DNA of 64,000 nucleotides from SXRF01 sp039808985 (GCA_039808985.1 JBDHUC010000001.1:96757-160756), one strand, 5' to 3'; numbered from the stretch's first letter, positions 24,749 to 33,118 are shown. Numbers and translations are program-made. Notes: generated from the letters alone by a model not told the origin.

Positions 24749-24994
24749 ATGTTTACCGCTACTAAAGAAGATACAGTTGCTAATTTAAAATCAGCCAGTC
24801 GGGATTTAGGCTGCGACCTGAATAAAGCAGCGAATCAGGCAGGGCGCAAGATGCGTAGCCTGTATAACAGCGCTGCCGATGAAATCGGCCATGTAAGCGA
24901 TACTGTAACCAGCGAAATACGCAGCAACCCAGTACGTTCAAGCGCATTTGCCCTGGGAGCAGGAATACTTATCGGGATGCTTATACGCCGCTAA
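24749..24994 (+). CDS. DUF883 family (ElaB/YqjD-like) protein
   Basis: The ATG at 24749 is preferred over one at 24743 because AAGGAG (24736-24741) is then properly spaced. The 81-residue product has an amphipathic helical part and a C-terminal RSNPVRSSAFALGAGILIG segment ending in RR, which is the DUF883 signature and membrane anchor. In E. coli YqjD and ElaB tether ribosomes to the inner membrane in stationary phase. A very stable terminator follows. Confidence 0.85.
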   Translation: MFTATKEDTVANLKSASRDLGCDLNKAANQAGRKMRSLYNSAADEIGHVSDTVTSEIRSNPVRSSAFALGAGILIGMLIRR

Positions 24995-25000
24995 ATAATC

Positions 25001-25045
25001 AATAACCGTGGATAAAATATCGCTTTTATCCACGGTTATTTTTTT
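25001..25045 (+). terminator. strong rho-independent terminator
   Basis: A perfect 17-bp stem (25001-25017 with 25024-25040, core AACCGTGGATAAAA) with a 6-base loop is followed by a T-rich run. Confidence 0.9.
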
Positions 25046-25153
25046 ATCAAGAATGATGCTACGAATAAGAAATATAATCTATGAAAAAATTACTTTTATT
25101 ATTAAATATTGGGCAAGGAGTATATACTTGCTGTGCGTTGACGTATACCATTC

Positions 25154-25585
25154 CTATCTCCTCGGCACATATTTAAAGGGCTGTTCGTCCAAACCAGAAA
25201 TCACCAGAACATCATATTTAAAAACTGGCAAATGGGTAAGACCATTCTGCCCATAGGCTATAATCGCTTCTTTCATTAATTGCTTTAATTCCTGCTCCTG
25301 CCCGCGCAATTCAGGCGGGATATTAAGGTGTTTAATCGACCAGTATACTCTGTTTATCCCTTCATGGTTTTTTCCTCCAGATATCGGAGATCTAAATGTA
25401 ACCATGTATCCTTTCCAACGGAATTCACAGCGATAATCAGGACTTTCATTGCGCCCACCCCCCCCTCTATTCACTAATATAGCATCGCGCTCTTCATCTA
25501 CAGCGCAGCGTCCTGAACCTAGAAATTCTCCTATACGAAACTCTTCGTATTCTGCTTCAGTTAGATTTCTTACTACAAATGCCAT
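25154..25585 (-). CDS. unknown protein, partly duplicated downstream
   Basis: I do not recognise this 143-residue protein. It starts MAFVVRNLTEAEYEEF, has a Gly-rich loop (RGGGGRNES, about residues 40-48) and ends FKYDVLVISGLDEQPFKYVP. There is no signal or membrane segment. The 3' end and some flanking DNA are duplicated about 626 bases away as a pseudogene fragment at 25780-25878, with the C-terminal 30 residues well kept. This implies that the protein sequence was under selection before the duplicate decayed. Confidence 0.65.
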   Translation of the reverse strand: MAFVVRNLTEAEYEEFRIGEFLGSGRCAVDEERDAILVNRGGGGRNESPDYRCEFRWKGYMVTFRSPISGGKNHEGINRVYWSIKHLNIPPELRGQEQELKQLMKEAIIAYGQNGLTHLPVFKYDVLVISGLDEQPFKYVPRR

Positions 25586-25779
25586 GTTTTTATTATTCCT
25601 TAAAATTACCTTAATAATCAGTTGATAATAGATAAAACATCTAAGTCGTCAATAAATAGTTAACCATTTAACTTAATTACCTTATGTATCTGTAATAGCA
25701 CAAAAAATCTACATCACCTCAACATCAGGAGCACTATTTAGGGCATCCCAAACCTGCTATGCATTAATGTATGTCATGC

Positions 25780-25878
25780 CTATCTCTCCGGCACATATTT
25801 AAAGGACTGCTCTTCCAAACCAGAAATCACCAGAATATCATATTTGAATTCAGGAATGTGATTAAGACCATTCTCCCC
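25780..25878 (-). pseudogene. 3' fragment of the gene at 25154-25585
   Basis: On the minus strand this encodes NGLNHIPEFKYDILVISG and then LEEQSFKYVPER before a stop. This mirrors the C-terminus NGLTHLPVFKYDVLVISG of the neighbour. Similarity continues about 28 bases past the stop codon and ends abruptly at about 25878, where unrelated sequence begins. No upstream part of the gene is present. Confidence 0.75.
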
Positions 25879-25887
25879 AGCAGATGG

Positions 25888-26193
25888 ATGCTGTATCGAC
25901 TGCTGTCTGGTGTTGCCATTATATTAGGCCTGACAATAATTATTGCGATATTAATAAGCGCTGTCCTTATAGCCGCACTGTTTGTATTCTATCATAGCGC
26001 ATTGGTATATGGCCTGGACCCTCAGGCTTCAATCATACTTACATTCCTGCTGGCCTTGATATTTATTTTATCCTTAATAATATGCATAAACATGTGCCTA
26101 AAAAAATTCCGCAGGTTTTCAAAATCAACTGGAAAATCTTCACCCATTGCTTCAATGTTTGATTCATTTATCGCTGGTTTCATGGAGAAATAG
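25888..26193 (+). CDS. small integral membrane protein, possibly YqjE/holin-like
   Basis: The in-frame start at 25771 would read through the antisense of the pseudogene fragment, so I prefer the ATG at 25888. The 101-residue product has two long membrane helices (about residues 8-33 and 43-67), followed by a basic loop (LKKFRRFSKSTGKS) and a C-terminal MFDSFIAGF. The size and its nearness to a DUF883 gene recall YqjE next to YqjD in E. coli, but sequence proof is lacking. Confidence 0.55.
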   Translation: MLYRLLSGVAIILGLTIIIAILISAVLIAALFVFYHSALVYGLDPQASIILTFLLALIFILSLIICINMCLKKFRRFSKSTGKSSPIASMFDSFIAGFMEK

Positions 26194-26215
26194 ATTTTAA
26201 AAACTAAAGAAAAAA

Positions 26216-26238
26216 GAAGGGGGCTTTAAGCCCCCTTC
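26216..26238 (-). terminator. palindromic terminator between convergent genes
   Basis: GAAGGGGGCTT and AAGCCCCCTTC form a near-perfect palindrome. On the minus strand it is followed by a run of T, so it best serves the DUF1328 gene at 26259-26441, and may act in both directions. Confidence 0.75.
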
Positions 26239-26258
26239 AATATTGTAGTTTGTTTGGT

Positions 26259-26441
26259 TTATAGCGGCGGATTTGTCCTGCGCCCTGTTATCACACTGTA
26301 AATCAGGGTAGCAACGAATAATATGACAAAAATACCAGCCAGGAACTTTGCGATACCGGCAAAATCAGCAGCAAGGCCACCAAAACCGAGCAGTGCAGCA
26401 AGCACCGCAAGGAAGAAAAATGTTATGATATAATTTAGCAT
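26259..26441 (-). CDS. DUF1328 family (YtjA-like) membrane protein
   Basis: The 60-residue protein is almost wholly hydrophobic, with two membrane helices. LAALLGFGGLAADFAGIAK is the DUF1328 signature, and a short basic tail (TGRRTNPPL) follows. The family is conserved in proteobacteria and linked to stress conditions, with unknown mechanism. Confidence 0.9.
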   Translation of the reverse strand: MLNYIITFFFLAVLAALLGFGGLAADFAGIAKFLAGIFVILFVATLIYSVITGRRTNPPL

Positions 26442-26463
26442 AAGACCTCCTGTTTAAGTTAGG

Positions 26464-26880
26464 TTATTTCCAGACGAAGTGAATAATTGCAGGCTTGTTT
26501 CCCGATACATTGATCTTCTGTTTTTTTACCTGGTCCTTACTTGAGCCCTGAACCAGATAACGGCCTTTTGGCAGGCTTGCATAGAATAGTGGACCGCCAT
26601 TGACATCGAGCAATTCATTGCCATTTTCATCGCTGATTAATATGTTGCGCGTCCCATCGAAATGCCCAGTGCTATCAGAATTCATGATCTGCAGGTTGTA
26701 ATCGCTACGCTCAGACTCCATAGCTTTGGTTTCTTCAACGCCAATCCCGCCTGTAATATAAGAAATATCACCCAGGATATGCACATCAGGGAGGTAATTT
26801 CCAGCCTGCACTAATGGGGAATAAAGCATTGTGGACAATGCAATGGATAGCACAGCAAATTTATTTTTAAACAAAACCAT
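26464..26880 (-). CDS. secreted protein of unknown function
   Basis: The ATG at 26880 is chosen because GGAGG lies upstream at the right distance; a start at 26901 would place that site inside the coding region. The 138-residue product has a signal peptide (ending near SPLVQA), then a beta-rich domain with NILISDENGNELLDV and FYASLPKGRYLVQG. That pattern is like carboxypeptidase-regulatory or transthyretin-type folds. No catalytic residues are seen. Confidence 0.65.
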   Translation of the reverse strand: MVLFKNKFAVLSIALSTMLYSPLVQAGNYLPDVHILGDISYITGGIGVEETKAMESERSDYNLQIMNSDSTGHFDGTRNILISDENGNELLDVNGGPLFYASLPKGRYLVQGSSKDQVKKQKINVSGNKPAIIHFVWK

Positions 26881-26891
26881 AAAAACCTCCA

Positions 26892-27134
26892 TTATTTCCA
26901 AGCTGGTTTACCTAAGTTAATATCACTAGACTTTGTTAAGCCTCCGGCTGCGGCGCCAACTGCTCCGCCAATTACTGCCCCGCTTACCGGATCGCCACCT
27001 ATGGCGCCAGCCACAGCCCCTGCACCAGCGCCAATTCCGGCACCGCTTAGTGCGCGCTCACCAGGCTGCTGGCCACATGCGACAAGCATTGATACTGATG
27101 CTATTGCCACTAATGTGCTTTTAAGTTCTAACAT
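26892..27134 (-). CDS. glycine-zipper lipoprotein
   Basis: The 80-residue product has a lipoprotein signal (lipobox LVAC, Cys about residue 20) and a Gly/Ala-rich stretch (GAGIGAGAGAVAGAIGG, then AVIGGAVGAAAGG) typical of glycine-zipper domains in outer-membrane lipoproteins such as the Rickettsia 17-kDa antigen and OsmB-like proteins. It lies 11 bases upstream of the secreted protein gene and is probably cotranscribed with it. Confidence 0.8.
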   Translation of the reverse strand: MLELKSTLVAIASVSMLVACGQQPGERALSGAGIGAGAGAVAGAIGGDPVSGAVIGGAVGAAAGGLTKSSDINLGKPAWK

Positions 27135-27286
27135 ATAGATTCTCCTAAAATTATTATTCTTAAAATCATTACTTTATTGCCCATGTTCCAAGGCAACATA
27201 TTTAACTATTTTAATTTAAACAATGGGTTGTAAAATTGCCGCAGGAGAGTACGCGGCAAGATATAAAGGAAGTATAAGGCCTTAAG

Positions 27287-28066
27287 TTACCCGGCCTGCA
27301 CAGCAAGCATCGAAATAGATCCTCCATCAACACCTTCAACCGGGAATTGGATTTTTTTATCTCCCTGTGCGGCTCCCAATACGTAAAGCAACGGCAGGTA
27401 ATGCTCAGGTGTTGGGATTGACAGCATGGCGTCCTTTCCCATTTGTTCATAATTTATCAGGGAATCATGCTCACCTGCCAGCAGCATCTTCCTCGCTGCC
27501 TGCTCAAATCTGGCTGCCCATTCATAAGGCTCAGCCATATATTTTCCCCATGAGTAGGCATGCAGGTTATGCACCAGGTTTCCGCTTCCTATAATCAGTA
27601 TTTTCTCATCTCTTAACGGCGCAAGTTTCTGCCCTAATTCATAATGAAATAATGGGGGCTCCGATTTATTGATGCTAAGCTGGACCACTGGAACATCAGC
27701 ATCAGGATAAACATGTGTCAAAACAGACCATGTGCCATGATCCAGTCCCCAGCTATCATCAGGCTTTACTGCAAAAGGCTTCAGAAGTTCCTGTACACGG
27801 CTGGCAAGGGCAGGGGAGCCGGGAGCGCCGTATTGAACCTGGTATAGTTCTGGCGGGAAGCCGCCAAAATCATGAATGGTACGCGGGGCAGGTGATGAGG
27901 TAACATTGGTTTCAGCGATATACCAATGCGCGGAGATGGCAAGTATGGCAACCGGCTTTGGCACATCATACCCAATTTTTTGCCAGCTTTTCGTGTATAC
28001 ATTGCTACTCAAGGCATTCATTGGGTTGCCATGGCCGAAAAAAATAACAGGCATCCTGCCGGTCAT
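27287..28066 (-). CDS. class III extradiol ring-cleavage dioxygenase (YgiD/DODA-like)
   Basis: The 259-residue protein has FFGHGNPMNAL at the N-terminus (metal-binding His), ISAHWYI, GLDHGTWSVL and SGNLVHNL, the blocks of the LigB-type DODA/YgiD family. These enzymes open the ring of DOPA or other catechols using Fe or Zn. The natural substrate is unknown. It is 14 bases downstream of an FMN reductase gene, so a small redox operon is likely. Confidence 0.92.
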   Translation of the reverse strand: MTGRMPVIFFGHGNPMNALSSNVYTKSWQKIGYDVPKPVAILAISAHWYIAETNVTSSPAPRTIHDFGGFPPELYQVQYGAPGSPALASRVQELLKPFAVKPDDSWGLDHGTWSVLTHVYPDADVPVVQLSINKSEPPLFHYELGQKLAPLRDEKILIIGSGNLVHNLHAYSWGKYMAEPYEWAARFEQAARKMLLAGEHDSLINYEQMGKDAMLSIPTPEHYLPLLYVLGAAQGDKKIQFPVEGVDGGSISMLAVQAG

Positions 28067-28080
28067 TGACGCGCCTGCTT

Positions 28081-28653
28081 CTAAGCTGCCCTGGCCGCAG
28101 TATTAGCGGTATGTTGCGCTACCCATGCACTAAAGCCATCAACAAATTTCTGCAGGAATTTCTGTGTGTTTTCGTTGGCGATATTGCCATCGCTGTCAAT
28201 AAGCGAATCGGTGAAATGCAGGTATAGCTCCGGCTGCCCCATTAGAACCGTATCCAGATGACTAAGGGTGGATTTTAGTATGGCCTGTGAGCAGGCCGTC
28301 CCTATAGCACCAAGGGATGCCCCACAAACAGCCACTGGTTTTTTAGCAAATGAATTATTGCCATAAGGGCGGCTACACCAATCTATTGCATTTTTCAGCG
28401 GCCCGGGTACAGAACGGTTATATTCAGGCGTAACCACTAAAACGGCATCTGCCTCCGAAATACCATTCTTCATAATTGTAACCGCTTCAGGAAAATTAGC
28501 TTCCATATCCTGATTAAAGAGAGGCAGGTCGATTGACAGGAATTTTGTTTCAAATTTATCCTGACCTAGCTTTGCAATAGCCTTGCCAAGCTTAAGATTT
28601 ATTGAATCCCTGCGCAGGCTACCTACTATAATTGCTACTTTAAATTTTGCCAT
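28081..28653 (-). CDS. NADPH-dependent FMN reductase (chromate reductase-like)
   Basis: The 190-residue flavodoxin-fold protein has IVGSLRRDSIN (FMN-phosphate loop) near residues 9-19 and VVTPEYNRSVPGPLKNAIDW, the signature of the ChrR/YieF group. Such enzymes reduce quinones, chromate or other acceptors. It is the first gene of a pair with the DODA-like dioxygenase. Confidence 0.93.
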   Translation of the reverse strand: MAKFKVAIIVGSLRRDSINLKLGKAIAKLGQDKFETKFLSIDLPLFNQDMEANFPEAVTIMKNGISEADAVLVVTPEYNRSVPGPLKNAIDWCSRPYGNNSFAKKPVAVCGASLGAIGTACSQAILKSTLSHLDTVLMGQPELYLHFTDSLIDSDGNIANENTQKFLQKFVDGFSAWVAQHTANTAARAA

Positions 28654-28714
28654 ATATTAACTCCTGTCCTAGCCTGTAATTTTATAGGGAAGCTAGCATC
28701 TTATATACAAATCA

Positions 28715-28861
28715 TCAATTAGAAGTTTTTGATATTTTTGTATTAAAAAAATTCTCTACATTTGCAGTTTCCTCCTTTATTGCCGCCAGCCTTTCCAGCT
28801 TTTTATGCTCAACATCTTCAAAATGCGTTTCAGCACGTTTGCAAAGATGGTGCAGCTTCAT
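28715..28861 (-). CDS. possible small protein of unknown function
   Basis: The frame is open from 28912, but the first residues of that longer reading are encoded by a repeat element (28866-29033). The ATG at 28861, after TAGGGG, gives 48 residues beginning MKLHHLCKRAETHFEDVEHK, mostly helical. No domain is recognised, and its coding status is doubtful. Confidence 0.3.
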   Translation of the reverse strand: MKLHHLCKRAETHFEDVEHKKLERLAAIKEETANVENFFNTKISKTSN

Positions 28862-28865
28862 TGCC

Positions 28866-29033
28866 CCTAGCATTTTCCATTTAATCGTGCGCGTTGTTAT
28901 CCTTCGCCTCATGTACTAACAAAATCCGCATGCGGGATTTTGTAATTTATAAAAAGCAAATCCCACATGTGGATTTGCTGTGTACACTTCGCCTCGGATT
29001 CCTAGCGCACAATTAAAGCGAAAACGCTCTAGG
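28866..29033. repeat. structured repeat element with long arms, copy 2
   Basis: Outer arms 28866-28892 and 29005-29033 pair over most of their length (for example AATCGTGCGC with GCGCACAATT). The core shares GTTGTTAT, CTTCG, CTCATGTAC and TCGCCTCGG with the reverse complement of the element at 17322-17420. The core is interrupted by two further perfect hairpins: ACAAAATCC/GGATTTTGT near 28919-28943 and AGCAAATCC/GGATTTGCT near 28956-28980. Confidence 0.7.
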
Positions 29034-29053
29034 TTGTTTCTTTTGTTAGCGCA

Positions 29054-29083
29054 AGATTCTGCGCAATTGCTATGCGATTCGCA
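29054..29083 (-). repeat. dispersed 30-bp repeat, copy 2
   Basis: The minus strand reads TGCGAATCGCATAGCAATTG and continues CGCAGAATCT, matching the copy at 7085-7115 with about two substitutions and one gap. Confidence 0.6.
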
Positions 29084-29140
29084 GGTTTAGTGGTTAGCAG
29101 TGTATGTAGTGCGAGATGACAAGAATGTACCGTTTAGTGA

Positions 29141-29390
<250 letters not shown>

Positions 29391-29473
29391 AGATGATTAG
29401 ATTATTAGATGACAAGGTGATTAAAAAGTACTAAATATCTTAGCTATCTAATCATCAAATAATCTAATCATCT
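29391..29473. repeat. long imperfect hairpin upstream of dapA
   Basis: AGATGATTAGATTATTAGAT plus GA (29391-29412) pairs with the end of 29445-29473 at 21 of 22 positions. The arms are made of GATGATTA-like words. With the tandem tRNA repeats it fills the 309-base gene-free gap between tRNA-Pro and dapA; nothing else is seen there. Confidence 0.75.
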
Positions 29474-29526
29474 AAAATCCGAGTCACCTTCTTAACCTCC
29501 AACTTCAAACTGTCAACTAGAAAATT

Positions 29527-30402
29527 ATGTATAAAGGCATATATACCGCATTAATTACACCATTTACCGCTTCCGGCGCCGTAGACGAGAAAGCTTTTCA
29601 GGAATTTGTCGAATGGCAGATAGGGGAGGGCGTGCATGGTCTTGTACCATGCGGGACCACCGGGGAATCCCCAACTTTAACCCATGAGGAGCATAACCGG
29701 GTTATAAAGCTCTGTGTTGAAGCTGCGGCAGGCAGGGTTCCGGTAATGGCAGGCACCGGCTCTAATTCCACGGAAGAGGCAATAATGACTACGCGTTATG
29801 CCAGGGAAGCAGGGGCTGACTGCGCTCTTATAGTTACTCCTTATTACAACAAACCTACCCAGGAAGGCCTATACCAGCATTTTAAAGCCATCAATGACGC
29901 GGTGGATATACCAATTATTTTATACAATGTTCCTGGCCGCAGCATTGTTGACCTGAAAGATGATACGATAGCCCGTCTTGCTGAATTACCTAACATTGTC
30001 GGGCTTAAAGATGCAACAGGCGACCTGGCACGCCCATATACACTGCGCAATAAGCTAAAAAGTGAATTCCAGCTCTTATCCGGAGAGGATATGACGGCAG
30101 TTGCCTTCAATGCTTCCGGTGGGCAGGGATGTATTTCCGTCGCCTCTAACATAATGCCAAAAGCATGCGCGCAAATTCAGGAAGCATGCCTGAAAAAAGA
30201 TTATGTCAGTGCGCTGACTTTGCAGGACAGATTGGTTGCGTTAAACTCTATTTTATTTTGTGAAACGAGTCCTGGTCCTGTCAAATATGCAGCATCATTA
30301 ATGGGCAAATGTTTACCCAACCTGCGCCTGCCCTTGGTTGATGTTTCTGATAGCGCGAAAAAAGAAATTAAAAATATATTAAGCAATTTAGACTTGCTAT
30401 AA
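29527..30402 (+). CDS. dapA: 4-hydroxy-tetrahydrodipicolinate synthase
   Basis: DapA condenses pyruvate with aspartate semialdehyde in the lysine and diaminopimelate pathway. The 291-residue TIM-barrel protein has PCGTTGESPTLTHEEH near residue 42, TPYYNKPTQEG with the catalytic Tyr, and VGLKDATGD with the Schiff-base Lys at residue 161. Length is normal. smpB follows after 43 bases, the dapA-smpB order common in alphaproteobacteria. Confidence 0.97.
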   Translation: MYKGIYTALITPFTASGAVDEKAFQEFVEWQIGEGVHGLVPCGTTGESPTLTHEEHNRVIKLCVEAAAGRVPVMAGTGSNSTEEAIMTTRYAREAGADCALIVTPYYNKPTQEGLYQHFKAINDAVDIPIILYNVPGRSIVDLKDDTIARLAELPNIVGLKDATGDLARPYTLRNKLKSEFQLLSGEDMTAVAFNASGGQGCISVASNIMPKACAQIQEACLKKDYVSALTLQDRLVALNSILFCETSPGPVKYAASLMGKCLPNLRLPLVDVSDSAKKEIKNILSNLDLL

Positions 30403-30445
30403 AACATTTTTTCATCTTTATTAGCAATCCGATTGGAATGATTCC

Positions 30446-30952
30446 ATGTCTGTAAAAAATAATACTGCTGGTAAAACTAACAGTGCAAAAAAAACTGGTA
30501 GCAGCAGTGTTGCACTAAACCGCAAGGCACGCTTTGAATATTCTGTAGAGGAAGAATTCGAAGCAGGCATAATGCTAACGGGAACTGAGGTTAAGTCGCT
30601 GCGTGCGAACAAGGTTCAGATAACCGATGCATATGCGGGAGAAAAGGAAGGCGAAATATGGCTGTTTAACGCCTATATCGCTGAGTATACTGGTGGGAAT
30701 CGTTTTAACCACGAAACCCACCGCCCACGCAAGTTGCTGCTGCATAAAAAACAGATACGCAAATTGCTTGGAAGACTGAAAGTTAAAGGAGTGACGCTGG
30801 TGCCTATGTCGCTCTACTTTAATAGCCGCGGTCTGGCAAAAGTAAAACTGGCACTGGCAATGGGTAAAAAACAGTATGAAAAACGTGACACTATAAAACA
30901 GCGTGACTGGCAGCGTGACAAGGCCAGAATCATGCGAAACAAAAACGGGTAA
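30446..30952 (+). CDS. smpB: SsrA-binding protein SmpB
   Basis: SmpB delivers tmRNA to stalled ribosomes in trans-translation. The 168-residue protein contains RKARFEYSVEEEFEAGIMLTG then EVKSLR, followed by HETHRPRKLLLHK and the basic C-terminal tail AMGKKQYEKRDTIKQRD. The N-terminal 22 residues are an extra Asn/Lys/Ser-rich extension. The tmRNA gene itself is not in the window. Confidence 0.96.
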   Translation: MSVKNNTAGKTNSAKKTGSSSVALNRKARFEYSVEEEFEAGIMLTGTEVKSLRANKVQITDAYAGEKEGEIWLFNAYIAEYTGGNRFNHETHRPRKLLLHKKQIRKLLGRLKVKGVTLVPMSLYFNSRGLAKVKLALAMGKKQYEKRDTIKQRDWQRDKARIMRNKNG

Positions 30953-30966
30953 ATGGGTAAAAAATT

Positions 30967-32511
30967 ATGTTGGAAGCAATTACAGATTTCTGGAAGCCGG
31001 TAAAGAAAACAGCACAGGCAGCTAAACTCAAGCTGACTGACATGCAGATCGGCAGCATTGTAACTTTTGGTTATGTTCCTCAGGCAGCGTTAAGCGGCAA
31101 AAAACTCACAGTAAGCTCTATAAACAGCTATCAGTTCGGCCAGGATGTACTTACTTCCTTTGTTTTAAATAATGAAAAAGACGGCATGATCTCGGTGATA
31201 ATTGCGGAAGCGCAGGGCGAGCAATATCTTGCTATTTCCCGCCGCATCTCTGAAAGCGAGCGTTCCCGGCTATTTGATGAGGATTCCATAAAAGAAGTAA
31301 CTTCTAACAACGAAGTTTCAACATTCAAATGCAAAGATAACATACCGGAGCTTAAGGGCTGGCTGGTTTCCAATTACAAACGTGAAATCCAGGGCATGCG
31401 CGGCTTCCTGCATAAGGCTGATTTTCGCAATGGAAATACTGGCTCGCATTCAGGTGCTGAATTCAGCTATACTTTGCTTGGCAGCAACAGTAACGAACAT
31501 GCCATCGAGATAGAATCCTACAAAGACGGGCATATGGATATTTATGCAACAATTTACCGCCGTACCAGCGATATAACCGATGTAACCAATAATGATGACA
31601 AAACACAAAAGTCAGATGTTAAGCTGGTAAGCAAAAATGAGGAGTTGCCCGTTAAGGCTCCTGAACCAGCTAAATCTGCACAGCAGCCGGTAATTAATAT
31701 ACCTGATACCACTGAAAAACCAGTAGAGGCCGCAAAACCAGAGAAAAATACGCCAAAGCTTGATAATGGTTCGGAAATCACTCTAAAATCAGATAAGCCG
31801 GAACCGCCCAAGCTAGCATCTTCCGCTTCAGAACCTGTAAAGCTTGAATCCGTTGCGCTGCCGCAGATGGTAGCAACACCGCTTGCGCCGGAGCTTGAAA
31901 AACCAAAAGCTGAAGAAATAAAGCAGGAGCCTGAAGCTGTAAAAGTTGAGCCGGTCAAGGCTGAACCTGCCAAAGAAGAAATTTCCAGGAAGGAAGAAGT
32001 TAAAGCACAAGAGCCTGAAACTAAAAAACCTACAATAACTGAGCCAGAACCAATTAAAAACAATGAGGAGAAAAAAATCATGAGTACGGCCACAACAATG
32101 GGAAATGATATAAAGCCAGCGGGAACTAATGGCACGGCCCCTGCCGACCCGTCTGCAAAGAATTTCGGAAATTATAATAAGGACTATAATAATAAACAGG
32201 AGATTAAAGCCGTGAATAAAATAACAAATGGTATGGATAATGAATCCGTAGAGTGCGACCTGCGTGTTGCCAACCAGTTAATTGATGAAGCAATCCGCAA
32301 TGAAATGCGCTTATCAGATGTCGTGCGCCGCATTATAGAGCTTCCGGTTGCCCATCAGGAAGCAGTACATATTCCTATCAACCTGGCCGATGAAGATTAT
32401 TCGCTTCTGGCTATACGTTATGGCATACCATCAACCGATCGCAATGCTATAAAGCTTCGCATCATTCAGGATCTGGGCGATTTTTCAGGAAACAAGAAGA
32501 AAGCCTCTTAG
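30967..32511 (+). CDS. large unknown protein with Pro/Glu/Lys-rich linker
   Basis: I do not recognise this 514-residue protein. Residues 1-205 look like a folded beta-rich domain (LKLTDMQIGSIVTFGYVP at the start). Residues about 215-370 form a disordered linker rich in E, K and P with repeats such as KVEPVKAEPAKEE. The last 75 residues form a helical domain (CDLRVANQLIDEAIRNEMRL, then RRIIELPVAHQ). No signal peptide is seen. A GAGGAG site followed by an ATG at 32080, in frame, could start a separate 143-residue C-terminal product. It lies 14 bases after smpB and a long hairpin follows it. Confidence 0.75.
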   Translation: MLEAITDFWKPVKKTAQAAKLKLTDMQIGSIVTFGYVPQAALSGKKLTVSSINSYQFGQDVLTSFVLNNEKDGMISVIIAEAQGEQYLAISRRISESERSRLFDEDSIKEVTSNNEVSTFKCKDNIPELKGWLVSNYKREIQGMRGFLHKADFRNGNTGSHSGAEFSYTLLGSNSNEHAIEIESYKDGHMDIYATIYRRTSDITDVTNNDDKTQKSDVKLVSKNEELPVKAPEPAKSAQQPVINIPDTTEKPVEAAKPEKNTPKLDNGSEITLKSDKPEPPKLASSASEPVKLESVALPQMVATPLAPELEKPKAEEIKQEPEAVKVEPVKAEPAKEEISRKEEVKAQEPETKKPTITEPEPIKNNEEKKIMSTATTMGNDIKPAGTNGTAPADPSAKNFGNYNKDYNNKQEIKAVNKITNGMDNESVECDLRVANQLIDEAIRNEMRLSDVVRRIIELPVAHQEAVHIPINLADEDYSLLAIRYGIPSTDRNAIKLRIIQDLGDFSGNKKKAS

Positions 32512-32516
32512 TATCA

Positions 32517-32575
32517 GATGACGGATGACAGACGGCAGATGACAAGCTGTCATCCGTAATCCGTTATCCGTCATC
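32517..32575. repeat. long hairpin between convergent genes
   Basis: Arms 32517-32544 and 32548-32575 pair at 22 of 28 positions around a 3-base loop; both are built of GACGGAT-like words. Its position just after the 514-residue gene and 5 bases before the infC stop fits a bidirectional terminator, although no long T-run follows. Confidence 0.75.
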
Positions 32576-32579
32576 CAAT

Positions 32580-33092
32580 TTATTTCGGGCCAACCAGCAT
32601 TGAGATTTGCTTGCCTTCTATGCGCGGCGACTGCTCTATTTTAGCGTGCTCAGCAAGAGCTGCCTGGACCTGGTTTATAACCTTCATCCCGATCTCGGAA
32701 TGATCCATTTCGCGCCCACGGAAGCGCAGGGTAATACGTACCTTATCACCTTCTTCAAGGAAGGCCAGTGTATTACGCATCTTAATGTCGAGGTCATGCT
32801 TGTCGATCATAGGGCGGAGCTTGATTTCCTTCACCACCACTACTTTCTGCTTTTTGCGCGCTTCGTGAGCTTTCTTTTGAATTTCGTAACGGTATTTACC
32901 GTAATCAAGAATTTTGCATACCGGAGGGGAAGCAGTTGGAGATATTTCTACCAGATCCAAGCCCGCTTTTTCGGCAAGCGCTATACCTTCGTTGACTGTA
33001 ACAACGCCAACCATATTGCCATTTTGATCTACTAAGCGGATTGATTGTGAGGTGATTTCGCGATTTACGCGTGGTTCTTCGGGGCGGCTCAT
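32580..33092 (-). CDS. infC: translation initiation factor IF-3
   Basis: IF-3 checks start-codon pairing and keeps the 30S subunit free. The 170-residue protein has VNREITSQSIRLVDQNG, KILDYGKYRYEIQKK, VKEIKLRPMIDKHDL and KVRITLRFRGREM, all diagnostic. The start is an ordinary ATG (33092), not the AUU used by E. coli infC. An AGTAGG lies 6 bases before it. A stronger AGGAGG further upstream fits a possible leader peptide. thrS is upstream on the same strand, but a prepilin-like gene on the other strand separates them. Confidence 0.97.
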   Translation of the reverse strand: MSRPEEPRVNREITSQSIRLVDQNGNMVGVVTVNEGIALAEKAGLDLVEISPTASPPVCKILDYGKYRYEIQKKAHEARKKQKVVVVKEIKLRPMIDKHDLDIKMRNTLAFLEEGDKVRITLRFRGREMDHSEIGMKVINQVQAALAEHAKIEQSPRIEGKQISMLVGPK

Positions 33093-33118
33093 GCTAAGCC
33101 TACTAACAGTTTAATCAA
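33089..33118 (-). CDS. possible leader peptide coupled to infC
   Basis: AGGAGG at 33124-33129 stands 5 bases before a TTG codon. The frame reads M-I-K-L-L-V-G-L-A and ends in TGA that overlaps the infC ATG as ATGA. It could couple or regulate infC translation. Only the spacing and overlap support it; there is no protein evidence. Confidence 0.3.
   Translation of the reverse strand: MIKLLVGLA

Noticed and set aside
25771..25887. Upstream start for the small membrane protein
   Set aside because: These codons are the antisense of a pseudogene fragment duplicated from the gene at 25154-25585; the ATG at 25888 begins directly before the first membrane helix.
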